Shown here in pieces: positions 32,239 to 43,496 of a stretch of 64,000 nucleotides of DNA. The position numbers and the translations under genes are program-made. Positions within the stretch are counted from its first letter, which is position 1, and the number at the start of each line of letters is the position of its first letter. Where the stretch lies: positions 62,001 through 126,000 of the forward strand of contig PYSS01000112.1 in NCBI GenBank assembly GCA_003049465.1, written 5' to 3'. The notes beneath the pieces are model-generated. The model saw nothing but the letters and a program-made list of their open reading frames with translations. It ran no database searches and had not been told where the DNA came from. Origin of the DNA: Magnaporthiopsis rhizophila. Lineage: Eukaryota; Ascomycota; Sordariomycetes; Magnaporthales; Magnaporthaceae.

Positions 32239-32880
32239 CGTAGTCGGTTTTTTCAGATTCTAGGTATGAAAGATATTCCCTTAGCTTTTAATGCGCCGCG
32301 TCGATGTGGTAACCAAGGGCGCAAACCTGTCTTCGGCCGCGAGCATTGCCTCTGGTTCTGGGTCTGGAATACCAAGCCGCGTTTGAGCCGGGGCTTTGCC
32401 TGCAACCTATTGCTCTTTTTTGTGCTGATGGACGAGGTGCGTGGATAGGCGGTTGAGGCCCAGAAAGATTTGGGCCTGGCTGCTACGAGTTGAGGTGAGG
32501 GTGGGTGCAGCCGGGAATCCGATCGAGTGAATTGAGTTTGAGTGTTTGGTGGCCGGGCAAGAGAGGCTTGGGTCAGTGCGAGTAGGAATGGAGGAACAAT
32601 CCTCGGCTTCAGACGGAGACTATGGTGAGGTGGAAGCTGGCTAGATGCGGGAGAGAGTAGGAAGAATTACCACGAAGCAGCCAAATAAATTTCTTGATCA
32701 GTCATTTATGTGCGACGCTGAAGTTCTTTTGTCAATGACTACGGCGGCAAATCACGACCGCACCTGCCAGCTTGATTGACATTTTGTTTGTTCGTCCTAC
32801 TCCTCCTGACAGACTAGTGAGCCAGAATGATGAGAATGTTGCGCAGAGAAAAAATTAAGGCAGCCAGGAGCGCGCTCCAT
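32239..32880. other. Intergenic between 2EXR paralogues, no gene seen
   Basis: This holds the promoter of copy 1 and the 3' flank of copy 2. A weak small frame at 32266-32448 has no motif. Confidence 0.4.
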
Positions 32881-33609
32881 CTACTCCATGTCGCCGACAT
32901 CGAACCGCCCAGTCACTATGGCCCGCGCCAGGCTCTCGTCCCACACTTGACGAGGGACATGGCGGAGGGCGCGCGTGTCGATACGCAGGACATCCAAGAT
33001 ATCGACCATACCAAACTCACCGCGTTCCAGGAGACTGCTAGTCGTCAGCCAGGAGCGACAGTGCGAGCTGGGCCCGGGACGGCTGACACACCAATCCCAG
33101 GACTGGTCGGACGATACCACCACGCAGCCGGATCGTCCGTTGGGACAGCCGCCGCCGCCGCGTTGACCATAGCCCAGGTATTCACTCATGTCCCCCTTGA
33201 CCGCCATGGTGGCGAAGCGAATGTTGTCGTATGGTGAGACGAACATGTAGTCGAGCTGGGGCTTGTAGTCCCGCGCGGGGACGGCAACGGTGCGGTGCCC
33301 GGGCCCGCTGCGGAGACCGACCTCGGCGAACTGGAGGATGCGCTTGGCGACGGCGCGAGACTCGGCGCAGACGTGCAGGGCAACCGGTATGCCCTGGGGC
33401 ACCTTGGGGTTGCGAGTATTGGGTATGTGCCTACTCCACGCCGCGATGGTGCCGGCACGGTCGCTGTATGGATTCGCGCTTAGGATGCTGAGTGGGGATA
33501 CGTGGTAGGCATGGTCAAACAAGTATACCCCCGGCGTGTAGTCCAGATCTTGTAGCGTCATCTCCCAGACTTGGTCGCGCAGCTCGATGGGCAGGCGGTG
33601 GAACGGCAT
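32881..33609 (-). CDS. 2EXR-domain protein, copy 2
   Basis: 242 residues from MPFHRLPIELRDQVWEMTL. It shares with copy 1 the LP-x-ELR-x-x-W motif, the block VALHVCAESRAVAKRILQF, the PARDYKPQLDYMFV strand, and overall length, indicating a tandem duplication followed by strong divergence. The middle differs, with a Gly/Cys-rich insertion (GYGQRGGGGCPNGRSGC). An in-frame Met 17 codons upstream (33660) is an alternative start, but the domain begins at 33609. Function unknown. Confidence 0.78.
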   Translation of the reverse strand: MPFHRLPIELRDQVWEMTLQDLDYTPGVYLFDHAYHVSPLSILSANPYSDRAGTIAAWSRHIPNTRNPKVPQGIPVALHVCAESRAVAKRILQFAEVGLRSGPGHRTVAVPARDYKPQLDYMFVSPYDNIRFATMAVKGDMSEYLGYGQRGGGGCPNGRSGCVVVSSDQSWDWCVSRPGPSSHCRSWLTTSSLLERGEFGMVDILDVLRIDTRALRHVPRQVWDESLARAIVTGRFDVGDME

Positions 33610-34482
33610 TTTCAGCCCAAGATTTACCAGTTCTGGAGAGCACGGTAGTGAAGTTGGCACAGGTCAGTAAACAACAGAAGAGCGGAGTGGTGGTGAATCG
33701 GGAGTGAGAAATACAGACCGATAACTTGGGTTTGCTATGTCGTGATGCCTCGTCAACGTGCTTTCTAGGCCGGCTAACGACCGGGAATGGTGGATATCTT
33801 TATCCACCGAGACAACGAGAGATTCGTATTAAGCGTTCAAGCGCGGTGGTGGGTGGGGCAGACGTGGTCGAGAGATTCGGGTAGTGGACATCTGCTTGCG
33901 ACGGACAAAACTAGCAAAGCTTCTGAAATAGAGTCTGACGATATAGAATCATGAAAGACGGGGAATGTGAGGAGAACAGGTCGAGTACATGCTGCCTGAC
34001 GAAAAGCACGAGAGGGGAGCTTTCACATGACGGCGACCAGCGTTGACCGATAATTTATGAACTGGAGGCACGGTAGATATGCTTCCTGGTTAAGCTCAAC
34101 GTTGGCGGAGGGCTATAAAGTACCGTGGGCGTCATCCTCCAGTTGGCCGTTTAGCTTTGGTCTACCATTCGCGAAGCCACACATTGCACGCTAGCTTGAG
34201 CAGTCGATTTTGGAATCAGTTTCCGAAACTAAGTCAAAAGGTTGAAGATGGCAGACACGCTACTGCATTTGAAAATATGGAAGATGCCGATATGTGAAGT
34301 GTTTGATATCCAAAATACCGCCGCTAATCTAGACATTGATAGCCGAAATCCGGTGGATCTAAAGTCCACGTGAAATGGTATACAGATATATCTAAGCGCA
34401 GAGAATGCAGCTGGTTGGATCTCCAGATGGAGCCGGCCGGTCTGCAGTGAAGTTTGGGCAGGAACAAGGGAAAGCCTTGGCT
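33610..34482. other. Intergenic, no gene seen
   Basis: This is the upstream flank of 2EXR copy 2 and downstream flank of ATM1. No supported open frame. Confidence 0.4.
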
Positions 34483-36731
34483 TCACGGCCTAGAGGAAAT
34501 TCCCCTCCCACCAGTCTCGTCAGCCTCGGCATTGTTGACCTTTTCTGAGCCGTCGGTGTTGAACAGCGTCTCTTGGGCTGTGACGCGAGAGGAAGGCTGG
34601 TTAGCAACTAGTAGCATCACAAGGACCAATAGAAGGAAATAGGACCTGCAATAGCACAGCCACACTCACCACTCCAGAGCTCCGAGTAGAGACCGCCGCG
34701 GTCAATTAGCTCCTTGTGCGTGCCCATCTCGGCGACGCTGCCCTCGCGCAGGACGATGATAAGATCCGAGTCGTAGATGGTGCGCAGGCGGTGCGCCACA
34801 AAGACGCTCGTGCGCGCCTTCTCGCGCAGGATCGAGTTGATGTTCTGCATCAGCGCCTGCTCCGTGTGCGTGTCGAGCGCACTCGTCGCCTCGTCGAAGA
34901 ACAGGAGCGGCGGGTCCTTGAGAAGGAGCCGCGATACAGCCAGGCGTTGCTTCTCGCCGCCCGAGATCATCAGGCCACGCTCGCCGACTTTGGTTGCATA
35001 CCCATCGGGCCACGACTCGACGATGTCGTGGATGCGGGCGCGCTGCGCGGCTGCAATGACACGCTCTCGGGGCGCCGACATGTCGCCGTAGCGGATGTTG
35101 AGCTCGACCGTGTCGTTAAACAGGGGCGTGTCCTGCGGCACAACTCCGATGCTGCGGCGCAGCGAATCGAGCGTGACGGAGCGCACGTCCTGGTCGTCTA
35201 CCAGGATGCGCCCCGACTGGGCGTCATAGGAGCGGAAGAGCAGGCGGAGGAGTGTCGACTTCCCGCATCCGCTGGGTCCAACGACGGCAACCTTCTTGCC
35301 CGCGGGGATAGTGAGACTCAGGTTGCGGAGGATGGGCCGGTCTGGGTGGTAGCCAAACGAGACGTTTTCGAACCGGATCTCGCCGCCCTTGGTCAGGGCC
35401 AGAGGTTTCGCGTCGGGCTGTTCGGTGATGGAGACGTTAACCTTCTGCAGGTTGAAGAGAGTTTCCATATCGAGAAGGGACTGCCGCAGCTCGCGGTAGA
35501 CAGAGCCCAGGAAGTTGAGCGGCACCGAGAGCTGGAAGACGAGTTGGTTGATCATGACGAGGTCGCCGACCGTCAGACTGCCCCGAGCAATGCCATTCGC
35601 CCCCAGGTACATCATGGCGGTAAGCGCGGTTGAGAAGATGACGTTCTGACCGCTGTTGAGAAACGCGAGCGAGGTAGCGACCTTGATGGAGCTCTTCTCA
35701 TACTCCCTAAGAGCGTCATTGTAGCGGCCAACTTCGTACTTTTCGTTGTTGAAGTACTTTACGGCCTCGTAGTTGATGAGCGAGTCGACGGCAACCGTCG
35801 AAGCGCGGTTGTCGGCGGCGTTGGCCTGACGGCGGAACTTGGTGCGCCAGGCCGTGGTCCAGATGGTGAAGGCGGTATACGCGGACATGGTGACGGCAGT
35901 GATTGCGGCGAACTTGCCGCCGTACTGCCACGTCAGGATGCCGCAGACCATGGTGATTTCGAGGGCGGTGGGGATGACATGGAAGACCATGCTGGTGAGC
36001 AGGAAGCTGATGCCCTTGGTGCCGCGGTCGATGGCGCGGGTCAGACCACCCGTCTGCTTGGACAAGTGGAAGGACAGGTCGAGGTGGAGCAGGTGGTCAA
36101 AGACATTTGTGGCGACGCGGCGGATGGCCTTCTGAGCTACCGAGGCGAAGACGGCGTTGCGCAGCTCCTGGAAAACGGTCGCGCCAACGCGGGTGGCGCC
36201 GTAGGCCACAATCATGGTGCCGGCCACTGTGGCCGCGGTGCCGCCAGCACCGGCCATGACGGACGGGTCGATGTTCATGGCGTCAACAATGCTCTTGAAG
36301 TAGAAGGGCACCTGAACGTTGAGCACCTTTGCGCTGACGAGCAGCGACACGGCCAGCCCGACGCGCAGCTTGGTGCTCAGGCTGTCCTTGGGCCACAGGT
36401 AGTGCGACATCTCCTTGATGATGGCCCAGTCCGCCTTGCGCTGTTCCTGGTTCGTCTTTTCGGGAGTGGCTAGAGGGTCCGTGGACGCTGTCGAGGCGCT
36501 CGTTGCCACGTTAGCCGAGGTCGGGGTCTTCGGGGTCAAGGCCGGCTGGGCGCTATCCCTGACGGAGGGCGGCGAGGTCGCGGCTTTCGGCTGGGGCATG
36601 GATGTCATCAGGGTGCGGACCGATCCGCCTGGCCGTTGTGGAATCCATCGTGGCGGCTTGTAGACGAATTTGGGAGCCGCTCTCGGGCAGCCGAGGAGCA
36701 GGGCCGTGCTCGTCAAACTTCTTGTGATCAT
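34483..36731 (-). CDS. ATM1: Mitochondrial ABC transporter ATM1
   Basis: Two exons (36731-34670 and 34577-34483) encode 718 residues. It is a half-transporter of the mitochondrial inner membrane that exports the glutathione-linked sulfur species needed for cytosolic Fe-S assembly. The N-terminus (MITRSLTSTALLLGCPRAAPK) is a basic presequence. The six-helix domain begins near residue 115 (ADWAIIKEMSHYLWPKDSLS) and includes the conserved NNEKYEVGRYNDALREYEKS region. The nucleotide-binding domain has Walker A GPSGCGKST (about 483-491), an ISGGEKQR signature, Walker B LLFFDEATSALD (about 605-616) and the VAHRL switch. The last exon restores the usual ending SELWSAQETLFNTDGSEK. An upstream in-frame Met at 36806 is less likely. 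Assignment rests on length and presequence plus high similarity of motif order to ATM1/ABCB7. Confidence 0.92.
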
Positions 36732-38028
36732 CTTCGAGAGCGTCCCGAACGGTTGCTCGTCATCTTGGGCGTGGCTGTCGAGGCTGCGGGATTTCGGACG
36801 GGGCACAAACCCCTCGTGGGGTTACCTGGAAGCCGAGTGGGTGCTTCCTGGCCCTGACAGGCCCGAGAAGCGAAAGCTAATGGCGAGATCGCCCAATTGA
36901 AAGAGTTGGGTTAGCTGTAGAGGCGGCAGCAGACTTTGAAGCTCGAAAGCGATGTACCCTCGATGCTGTCCCGTCGCGTGCTTTGGTGGGGTTCAGGCGC
37001 GCAATGATGCAATTCGGCTGTGGAGCCTCAGACTCGAGTCAGATTGGGATTAGCACTTGGCGCTTGCCCCTGGTCCACCTCCAGCAAACAGTGCACTTGC
37101 CTAAGATCCGTGCCGCTTTTTCGCTTTCGTAGATCGTGATCAAATGCGAGATTCCACGAGGCAAAGCTTGAGCCTCGACGCCGCAATAAATCCCCGATAT
37201 CTCCTAATTCGGTCGATTGGATACTGGCGACGTCTGTCTTCTCATCGGCAAAACAACCAGGCTTACGAACTTCCATGCGCCCTCAAATCACGGCAAACAC
37301 TCGGCGATTGATGCTCTCCGTCATGCCCCAGCTTTTTGGTGCCACCAGCTCAGGGGCTGGCGATTCCAGTGTCTGCCCGTGACTCCTTGTGGTGCGCAGC
37401 ATCATTCGTACCGCGGCGAGGAGGCTGTCGCGCGCTTTATTGCTTACTCTCTTGGCTGAATCTGACCTTCCAGTGCCTGCCCTATGGTGCCGGCGCTAAT
37501 GTTTAGCTGAAAACGGACATATCGCTGCCGGCCTCATAGCCATCAATTGGCGCTGTGGTGGGTGCTGTGGCTTACTCTCGCAGGGCTCCATTACGCTCAT
37601 TGCCCCTTTGGGTATTGTCGCCGTCCGGCGCTGGCGCGTAGCTGCACTAGCAAACCCAAGTATCTGTTCCGCGCCCGATTACTACCAGGTGAGGTCATGT
37701 TGGGGCTGGGGCCTGTCGTCGTGTGGCCGTGAGCGCGGCGTTACTGGATATTGCCGGCTTTGCGAGTCTCGCGTGCCGCCCGCCACCGGTAGAAGTCCAG
37801 GCTGCTCCAGCCTGTCGTCTTTCAGCTGGTATATATCCAGGCGGCTGGGAAGACCATCTTCAAGCCCTCAGTCCATCTCTCATCATCAGCCTCGCCTTCT
37901 ACCATAGCCCAGACCCTCATATACCTTTACCAAAACATACCTCCTCTTGGCCTTTGCAGCCTTGTTCGTTTTCCTTGCTTTTATCGACTACCCCCTCCTC
38001 CCTCCGAACTCTACATTCCGATTCCGTC
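36732..38028. other. Divergent intergenic region, ATM1 / chitinase promoters
   Basis: No supported gene. A TATATAT element at 37830-37836 lies about 190 bases before the chitinase ATG, followed by a CT-rich leader typical of fungal transcription start regions. The open frame leading into the chitinase from 37723 is leader sequence. Confidence 0.45.
37830..37836 (+). promoter_or_regulatory. Possible TATA box of the chitinase gene
   Basis: TATATAT is followed by a long pyrimidine-rich leader. Position and context only. Confidence 0.4.
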
Positions 38029-39321
38029 ATGTTTTGTCGAGTAGCGCCCGCTTTGTCATGGCTGCTAGCCTTGCCTGTGCTCATCTCGGGCGTGCAGGCT
38101 GGCTGGAACCCAGCGGGTAAAAACAATTTGGTGGTTTACTGGGGCCAGAATGCCGGCGGCAGCGAAAAGCCGCAAGATTTGAAAAAGCTCTGCGATGATC
38201 CCGCCGTCAGCGTCGTCGCCGTTTCTTTCCTCGCTGACTTCAAACCCCTCAAGCTGAACCTGGCCTCGAATGAGGCCGGATGCCAAAAGATGCCCGATGG
38301 CCTGCTCAAGTGTCCCCAGATCGAGAAGGACATCACTTACTGCCAACAGACCAAGAAGACGACGATCCTTCTCTCGCTCGCCGGTGGCGAATACAAGGGC
38401 GAACATATCGGCTGGGGCAGCGCCGACGAGGCCAAGAAGACTGCCGACAAGGTCTTTGATCTCTTCGGCCCTGTCGGAAAGGTCCCGGAGGCGCAGCGGC
38501 CCTTCGGCAAGGCCGTCATGAACGGTTTCGATTTCGACTTTGAATACCCGACTAACAACCTCCTAGCATTTGCACAGCAGCTCCGCAAGCGCGCCGACGC
38601 CGCGAAGCTCATCCTGGGCGCTGCCCCGCAGTGCCCCTTCCCCGACAAGAATCTCGGTCCGGTCTTCGACGGCGGCGTCAAGTTCGAGATGGTTGCAATC
38701 CAATTCTACAACAACCCTGCATGCGGCATCACATCTTTTAAAGGGCAAGGTGGCGGTAAAGAGACCTACAACTTCGAAGAGTGGGCAAAGTGGGCCAAGA
38801 CCAAGGGCCAGAACGCCCGTCTCGTCGTTGGCGCCCCCGCGTCCGCACAGGTCGGCGGTGGCTACGTTGGCCCTGACAAGATGAAGCCCATCATCGAGTA
38901 CTCTGCAAAGTTTCCCGAGTTCGCCGGCGTCATGGTCTGGGAGGCCACCGCGGGTCTGGACAACGGCTTCCTCAAGGCAGTTGGTTCAAGCCTCGCTGCG
39001 GTTGGTGGTGGCGCCGGCGGTGGCAAAAAGCCCGCTCCCGGTGGCGACAAGCCCAAGAAGCCTGCGACACCTGGTGCCACTGCAGCCTCCCCATCCGGTA
39101 CCTTCGACCCCAGCCTCGCCCCGCCGGGTCTGGCGCTGCCCGAAAGCCAAAAGCCCATCGGTGGCGCCGCCGCCGCACCTGCCGGCAAGTCGCCCGTGGT
39201 CAAATCCCCGGCACCCCATCGCCGCCGCTCCCAGAGGTCTTCGTCATCGGCCCGCCCCCGCTCTCGGAGCCCCGCGAGCCCCATCAACCGCCGCCGCGTC
39301 GCCAAGAGCTTTGCTGCCTAA
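38029..39321 (+). CDS. Secreted class III (GH18) chitinase
   Basis: An intronless 430-residue protein cleaving beta-1,4 chitin linkages, in cell-wall remodelling or mycoparasitism. It begins with a signal peptide (MFCRVAPALSWLLALPVLISGVQA). The GH18 barrel opens with NNLVVYWGQNAGG. The catalytic strand reads MNGFDFDFEYP, with the acid/base Glu at about residue 172; the motif is the variant NGFDFDFE instead of DGVDFDIE, but D-x-D-x-E is kept. VAIQFYNNPACG supplies the substrate tyrosine strand and VMVWEATAG the last strand. Residues about 325-430 are a Gly/Pro/Ala-rich linker ending in an Arg/Ser-rich basic tail. There is no carbohydrate-binding module and no hydrophobic GPI signal at the end. 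Class III type is judged from the YWGQN start. Confidence 0.9.
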   Translation: MFCRVAPALSWLLALPVLISGVQAGWNPAGKNNLVVYWGQNAGGSEKPQDLKKLCDDPAVSVVAVSFLADFKPLKLNLASNEAGCQKMPDGLLKCPQIEKDITYCQQTKKTTILLSLAGGEYKGEHIGWGSADEAKKTADKVFDLFGPVGKVPEAQRPFGKAVMNGFDFDFEYPTNNLLAFAQQLRKRADAAKLILGAAPQCPFPDKNLGPVFDGGVKFEMVAIQFYNNPACGITSFKGQGGGKETYNFEEWAKWAKTKGQNARLVVGAPASAQVGGGYVGPDKMKPIIEYSAKFPEFAGVMVWEATAGLDNGFLKAVGSSLAAVGGGAGGGKKPAPGGDKPKKPATPGATAASPSGTFDPSLAPPGLALPESQKPIGGAAAAPAGKSPVVKSPAPHRRRSQRSSSSARPRSRSPASPINRRRVAKSFAA

Positions 39322-40042
39322 GTGCCAGTGAGTGGTATTTCTTTGGGTCACGTAGTGATGCACCACGTTTCTATCTTTCTTTTCTTTCCTGTACAACTTT
39401 GTTTTCTTCTTCTCTTCACCTTTTAGCCTTTTTCACCTTTTCGTATCTTTTTTTATCTTATATCCCCCTTTGTCATTATTTTGCCTCATAGGGCTCCGGC
39501 GTTGATGGTGTTTAGCCCGATGTTTATACCATATCGGCGATTTGGCGTTTTTAGGTTTAGATTTAGATGAGTATATGAAAAATGCGCCTTGGTAGATTAT
39601 TCATTTAGTTACATATCCCCAGAAGATTATCATACCAGTCTTCATTGCGTTAGACTATCATGTTAAACCATTGTGGTTTCTCTCTACGTGCATCTCAGTG
39701 TGACACCCGCTGTCAGCAGTTACACCCTTCCTCTTTCTCAGAGGATTTTTAAGCCCTCCTGGCTGGTCGACTTCATCCCTAACTTGTCCTTCCAACGCCA
39801 AAATTAAACCCTGATACTGCTGCTCTGGATCTAGTGGGCACCGATCTTTGAACAGTGACATCTGTTCCCACGCTACAATGTCAAATTGCCCAGACAGTGA
39901 ACTCTTCCTGTAGAGCAGTCTTCGGATGAAACGGCGAGGGATGTGAGAATCGAAATGCAGTGAGGAAATTTTGTGCATGAAAGGCAGCGCTACACATAAG
40001 TACAAGAACGAAAATCAAAAGCGCCCTAGATATATCCCAACT
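39322..40042. other. Intergenic between convergent genes, no gene firmly supported
   Basis: The chitinase 3' UTR is T-rich. A minus-strand frame at 39658-40005 (115 codons) has ordinary composition but no recognisable motif, and may be chance. Confidence 0.4.
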
Positions 40043-42568
40043 CTATTCTAACAACTCGCCTCTGCTGCGTGAGCGTCCCCGGTTCCGGCTTTCCCTCTCG
40101 CTCCTCCGCCAAGTCTCCGCATTCTCGGCGCCGGCCTCATTCTCCTGATGCGCGTCTCTGCCGCCTCGTATCGATTTGTTGGCAGCTGGGCCGTTCCTCG
40201 GTCGCCTGACTCTCCTGCCTTTGAGGGAAGCGCCGCCTCCGCCCGTGTAGATCTTCTTGCCGGTGGCCGGGTGGACAAACACGTCCCACTCCTCTTGATC
40301 TTTTTCGCTCGGCTTTTCCCCTGGCCCGCGGTTAGTGGCAACGCCATGGTTGGTGGCAGGGTGTAGCCTGGCCGGCGGGTTGATGTTCTGTGGCCTCTTC
40401 TCGCCTCCTGTCCGATCCGTGAGCGTCCATGAGACCTCCGTCCTTGAATTTGGGTTGGGTTTGGGTCTTGAGCCAGCTCGGCCATCCTGATCGCCGAGAG
40501 TCTTGTCGGGGGCTATCTCGGGGCCGCGACGGCCTGGTTGCTGGCCTGCAACTGGAAGCGCGCTTCTCAGAAAGTCTGGATCTCCCGGCCTTGGAATGGG
40601 AGTACTCCCTGGCCCTGGCCCAAGGAGAAAATCGGGAGCCTGCTGTGAAGTCTTCGAGCTGGGACTGAGTGTTGCAGGCAGAGGAGCAGCCGGGGAATTT
40701 GAATCGCCTGGTTTCTGCTTTCGGGAGCCTGACTGCGTCTCTAGCTCGGTATTGTGGTTCAGATTGGGCCGTCCATCAAGAACCACGCCCTGTGCTGGCC
40801 TTCCGTGCCACGGAGCCGGTGCCTGCATCCTGGGCCCTGGCTTGCGGTGTGGCCGCCCCTCGATGGGCAGGTCTTCCTGCGTGAGCTTTTCTGTGGGCAG
40901 GTCTAGCGAAGGGCGCACCTGGTGGCTAGAGACCGGATTGTACTCGTCCTTGAGGTATATCACTCGCCCAGGAGGCGTATCTTCCGGCAACAGCCAAGGG
41001 ACTTTGGTTCCAGGTGTAGAATTGGGAGCCTCAGTGGGTCCTCTTCCGGGGGTTTTGAAGTCGGGCATATCATGTCCCAAGGAGTCAGGTTTCTCGATGG
41101 GACGGATCTCCGACTCTGGGCCCAGAATCTGTTCGTTGAAGGAGGGGTGGTTGACCTTCCACTGGGGGGACGGTCGCTGAGGGCCGGGCATTGGGACTTT
41201 CTGCTGAGGTTGCCATATCGGAGGAGGTTGCGGTCGGATGCCATTACGACTGGGCCGACTGTTCCCATCCACGTTCTTGGTACCGGATGCGGGCCTAGGC
41301 CAAGGGCCGACCATACCGACTCGGGCCGGGATGTTGACAGACGGCGGCGCCGCTCGCCACCGACTCTCGCCATCGCCCCGAAGCTCCGCACCACCGAAGG
41401 GCCGTTGGCTGCCATATCCCATAGGGACGTGAGTGGGAACTGAAGGTAGCGGTTTCGTTCCTCTTGGTCTCCAGTCGTCGTCGCCGCCTTGATCCACCAC
41501 CCTTGAAGGCCCTGGCCCGAAGATCCCAATTCCCTGCTTGTTGGTGCGGGGTGGCGCGAATGGCGGATCGTCAAGCTTCCAATTCTCGTCGGCGTCCCCG
41601 TGATAGTAGTAATCATCTTCCTCCTCATCCTCGTCATCGTATGGGTCGAAAACTTGGGTAGGCCGTGGCCAAGGATCGGTGTAGCTTGTTGCCGTTCTAG
41701 TGCTGAAGAATGGGGTTAGAGTTCTCGTCCTCGTACTGGTGGGGCCCAAAGTCCTGATGATGGTACTTCTGGATGTTCCGGTCGTTGCGGTAGCTGCAGC
41801 CGGTCTGGTTGCAAAGGACGAATTTCTTGTCGTGTTTGCCCTGGATGAAGTTGTGCCCATGGTGTGGTTAGAAGTCGGGGCAAATGTCCGGGCCGGACTG
41901 TACGTCGAAGAGGTTCTCGTTTTGTTCGTCCAAGGGGATCTAGCAGTTCTCGTGCTTGTAGGTGTCTTAGTAGTCCTCTTGGATGAAGGATCCGTTGTCG
42001 TCTGAGATGTCGTCGAGGTAGTGCTTTCGCTTGAGGTTGTAGTTGTGGTTTCGGTAGAAGAGGTAGTTGTAGAACTCTCTCCAGTAGTCGTTGTGGTTGC
42101 CGGGCCGGTATTACGGCTGGAACTGGAGCGGGTGGTCATGGTAGTTGACTCTGAGGTTTGTCCCACTCCTGGTCGCTGGCTCTCGTGGTTGTCGCTGGGC
42201 TCCCTGCTTGAGTCCTCGGACCATTTTCTCCTTTCGTCGGAGGAAATGCTGATCCACTCGTCGTCAATGAGCTCCTCTATTCTGCGCTTGCTGGCACCCT
42301 TGTTGGCTTTCCGGACCCGAGGGCGGACGGCATCAGCGAACCGGGTCTGCGCTGGGGACGCAACCATCACCAGCCCGCCATCTAACCCATCGAGCAGTAT
42401 CCTCCGCGTTGCGGGAGCGACATCATCTGCAGATCTCGTTTGGTGAATGCTGTGCCTGCAGTGTAGTTCGCCTCCAATTCTTCCCTCAAGTCGAGCGCAG
42501 GATGACCTTTGAGGGGCGGCCCAGCCTAGTGCCGCGAGCGCGAAGACGGCAGCGGCCTCCAGCCGCAT
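40043..42568 (-). CDS. Secreted Ser/Thr-rich mucin-like protein
   Basis: An intronless frame of 841 residues. The signal peptide (MRLEAAAVFALAALGWAAP) is followed by a short region with two Cys, then residues about 140-300 consist largely of Thr and Ser (repeated TTTT, SSTT and STRT blocks), a likely O-mannosylated stalk. A tight acidic patch (PYDDEDEEEDDYYYHGD) comes next. The rest (about 340-841) is Pro/Gly/Arg-rich and probably disordered, with a basic C-terminus. No catalytic domain, membrane anchor or GPI signal is seen. A cell-wall or surface mucin-like role is inferred. I know no named homologue. Confidence 0.72.
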   Translation of the reverse strand: MRLEAAAVFALAALGWAAPQRSSCARLEGRIGGELHCRHSIHQTRSADDVAPATRRILLDGLDGGLVMVASPAQTRFADAVRPRVRKANKGASKRRIEELIDDEWISISSDERRKWSEDSSREPSDNHESQRPGVGQTSESTTMTTRSSSSRNTGPATTTTTGESSTTTSSTETTTTTSSESTTSTTSQTTTDPSSKRTTKTPTSTRTARSPWTNKTRTSSTYSPARTFAPTSNHTMGTTSSRANTTRNSSFATRPAAATATTGTSRSTIIRTLGPTSTRTRTLTPFFSTRTATSYTDPWPRPTQVFDPYDDEDEEEDDYYYHGDADENWKLDDPPFAPPRTNKQGIGIFGPGPSRVVDQGGDDDWRPRGTKPLPSVPTHVPMGYGSQRPFGGAELRGDGESRWRAAPPSVNIPARVGMVGPWPRPASGTKNVDGNSRPSRNGIRPQPPPIWQPQQKVPMPGPQRPSPQWKVNHPSFNEQILGPESEIRPIEKPDSLGHDMPDFKTPGRGPTEAPNSTPGTKVPWLLPEDTPPGRVIYLKDEYNPVSSHQVRPSLDLPTEKLTQEDLPIEGRPHRKPGPRMQAPAPWHGRPAQGVVLDGRPNLNHNTELETQSGSRKQKPGDSNSPAAPLPATLSPSSKTSQQAPDFLLGPGPGSTPIPRPGDPDFLRSALPVAGQQPGRRGPEIAPDKTLGDQDGRAGSRPKPNPNSRTEVSWTLTDRTGGEKRPQNINPPARLHPATNHGVATNRGPGEKPSEKDQEEWDVFVHPATGKKIYTGGGGASLKGRRVRRPRNGPAANKSIRGGRDAHQENEAGAENAETWRRSERESRNRGRSRSRGELLE

Positions 42569-43496
42569 GACGGTTTAGGTATCCCAATCTCTTTCTGATG
42601 CTCGTTCTCTGCTTGCCGGATGTATACAAATGTGTGGTCGAGGCCTGTTTTATTTTGCCGCGCTAACTTTCCAAACAGCACCTCGTAGTCGTTTGCTCAT
42701 GTGCTCCGGGTTGTCGTTGAGTGCTTGCCAAATGAAGGCATCAATATTGGCTACCAAGGTTGCGCGCAGGCGCACAGGGAATTGCATTGTCCATATAGGA
42801 TGCCAGAAGCCAGGCAGTTCTTTCCGCAGTTGCAAGAGTACAGTTCATACTCCTAGAGTAAACATCGACAGCGCCAGTAGTAATAGCTGGCAAGTAGTAG
42901 TAATGTTCCTCCTGTGCCATATCCTGTCTCGCCGTGACAGAGGGAAAGTGCTCCGATTAAAAGATTCTCGCCTCAAACTTGGCGGTCGAATTTAGCGCAG
43001 CTTACTGTTTCCATCGCTTGAGTCATGAATTGATGGCAAGGCGCAGCGCAGTCCTGGGCGGCAAAGATGGATCCATATTGCAGCTGGGGTCAGCACCAGC
43101 CAGACATGATATGCTCAGCCCACCTCGCTAACTGGTTGATTCCCGTGTCACCTCAGGCATTCGGTGAGGATCCCACATTCACCCATCGATTGCAGCCAAA
43201 GCAAGAAGGCATCAATTGGGTCCGAGGGCGAGTTGGGAGAAGCTTCGGCGGCCCGACAGTGACATTATCCCAGCTCTTCCCAACCAACGAGAAGCGACTT
43301 CTGCCTCCACCATCAAGGCTTGATGGCCGACGCCATTTGCTGGCTGATTCCTTCATAAACATGCACAGACCACACGCCAGCCGCAGACGCTAGGCAAAAT
43401 CCACGTCGCCAAAGAGCACACAACCATAGCCGCAAACGCGCTTTGCATCATGGAACTCGCGATCCGGCCGGTGTAGCGAAGCCTCCGGGCCTCGAA
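42569..43496. other. Intergenic between divergent genes, no gene seen
   Basis: Short frames only. This is the promoter region for the mucin-like gene (-) and the repeat protein gene (+). Confidence 0.4.
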
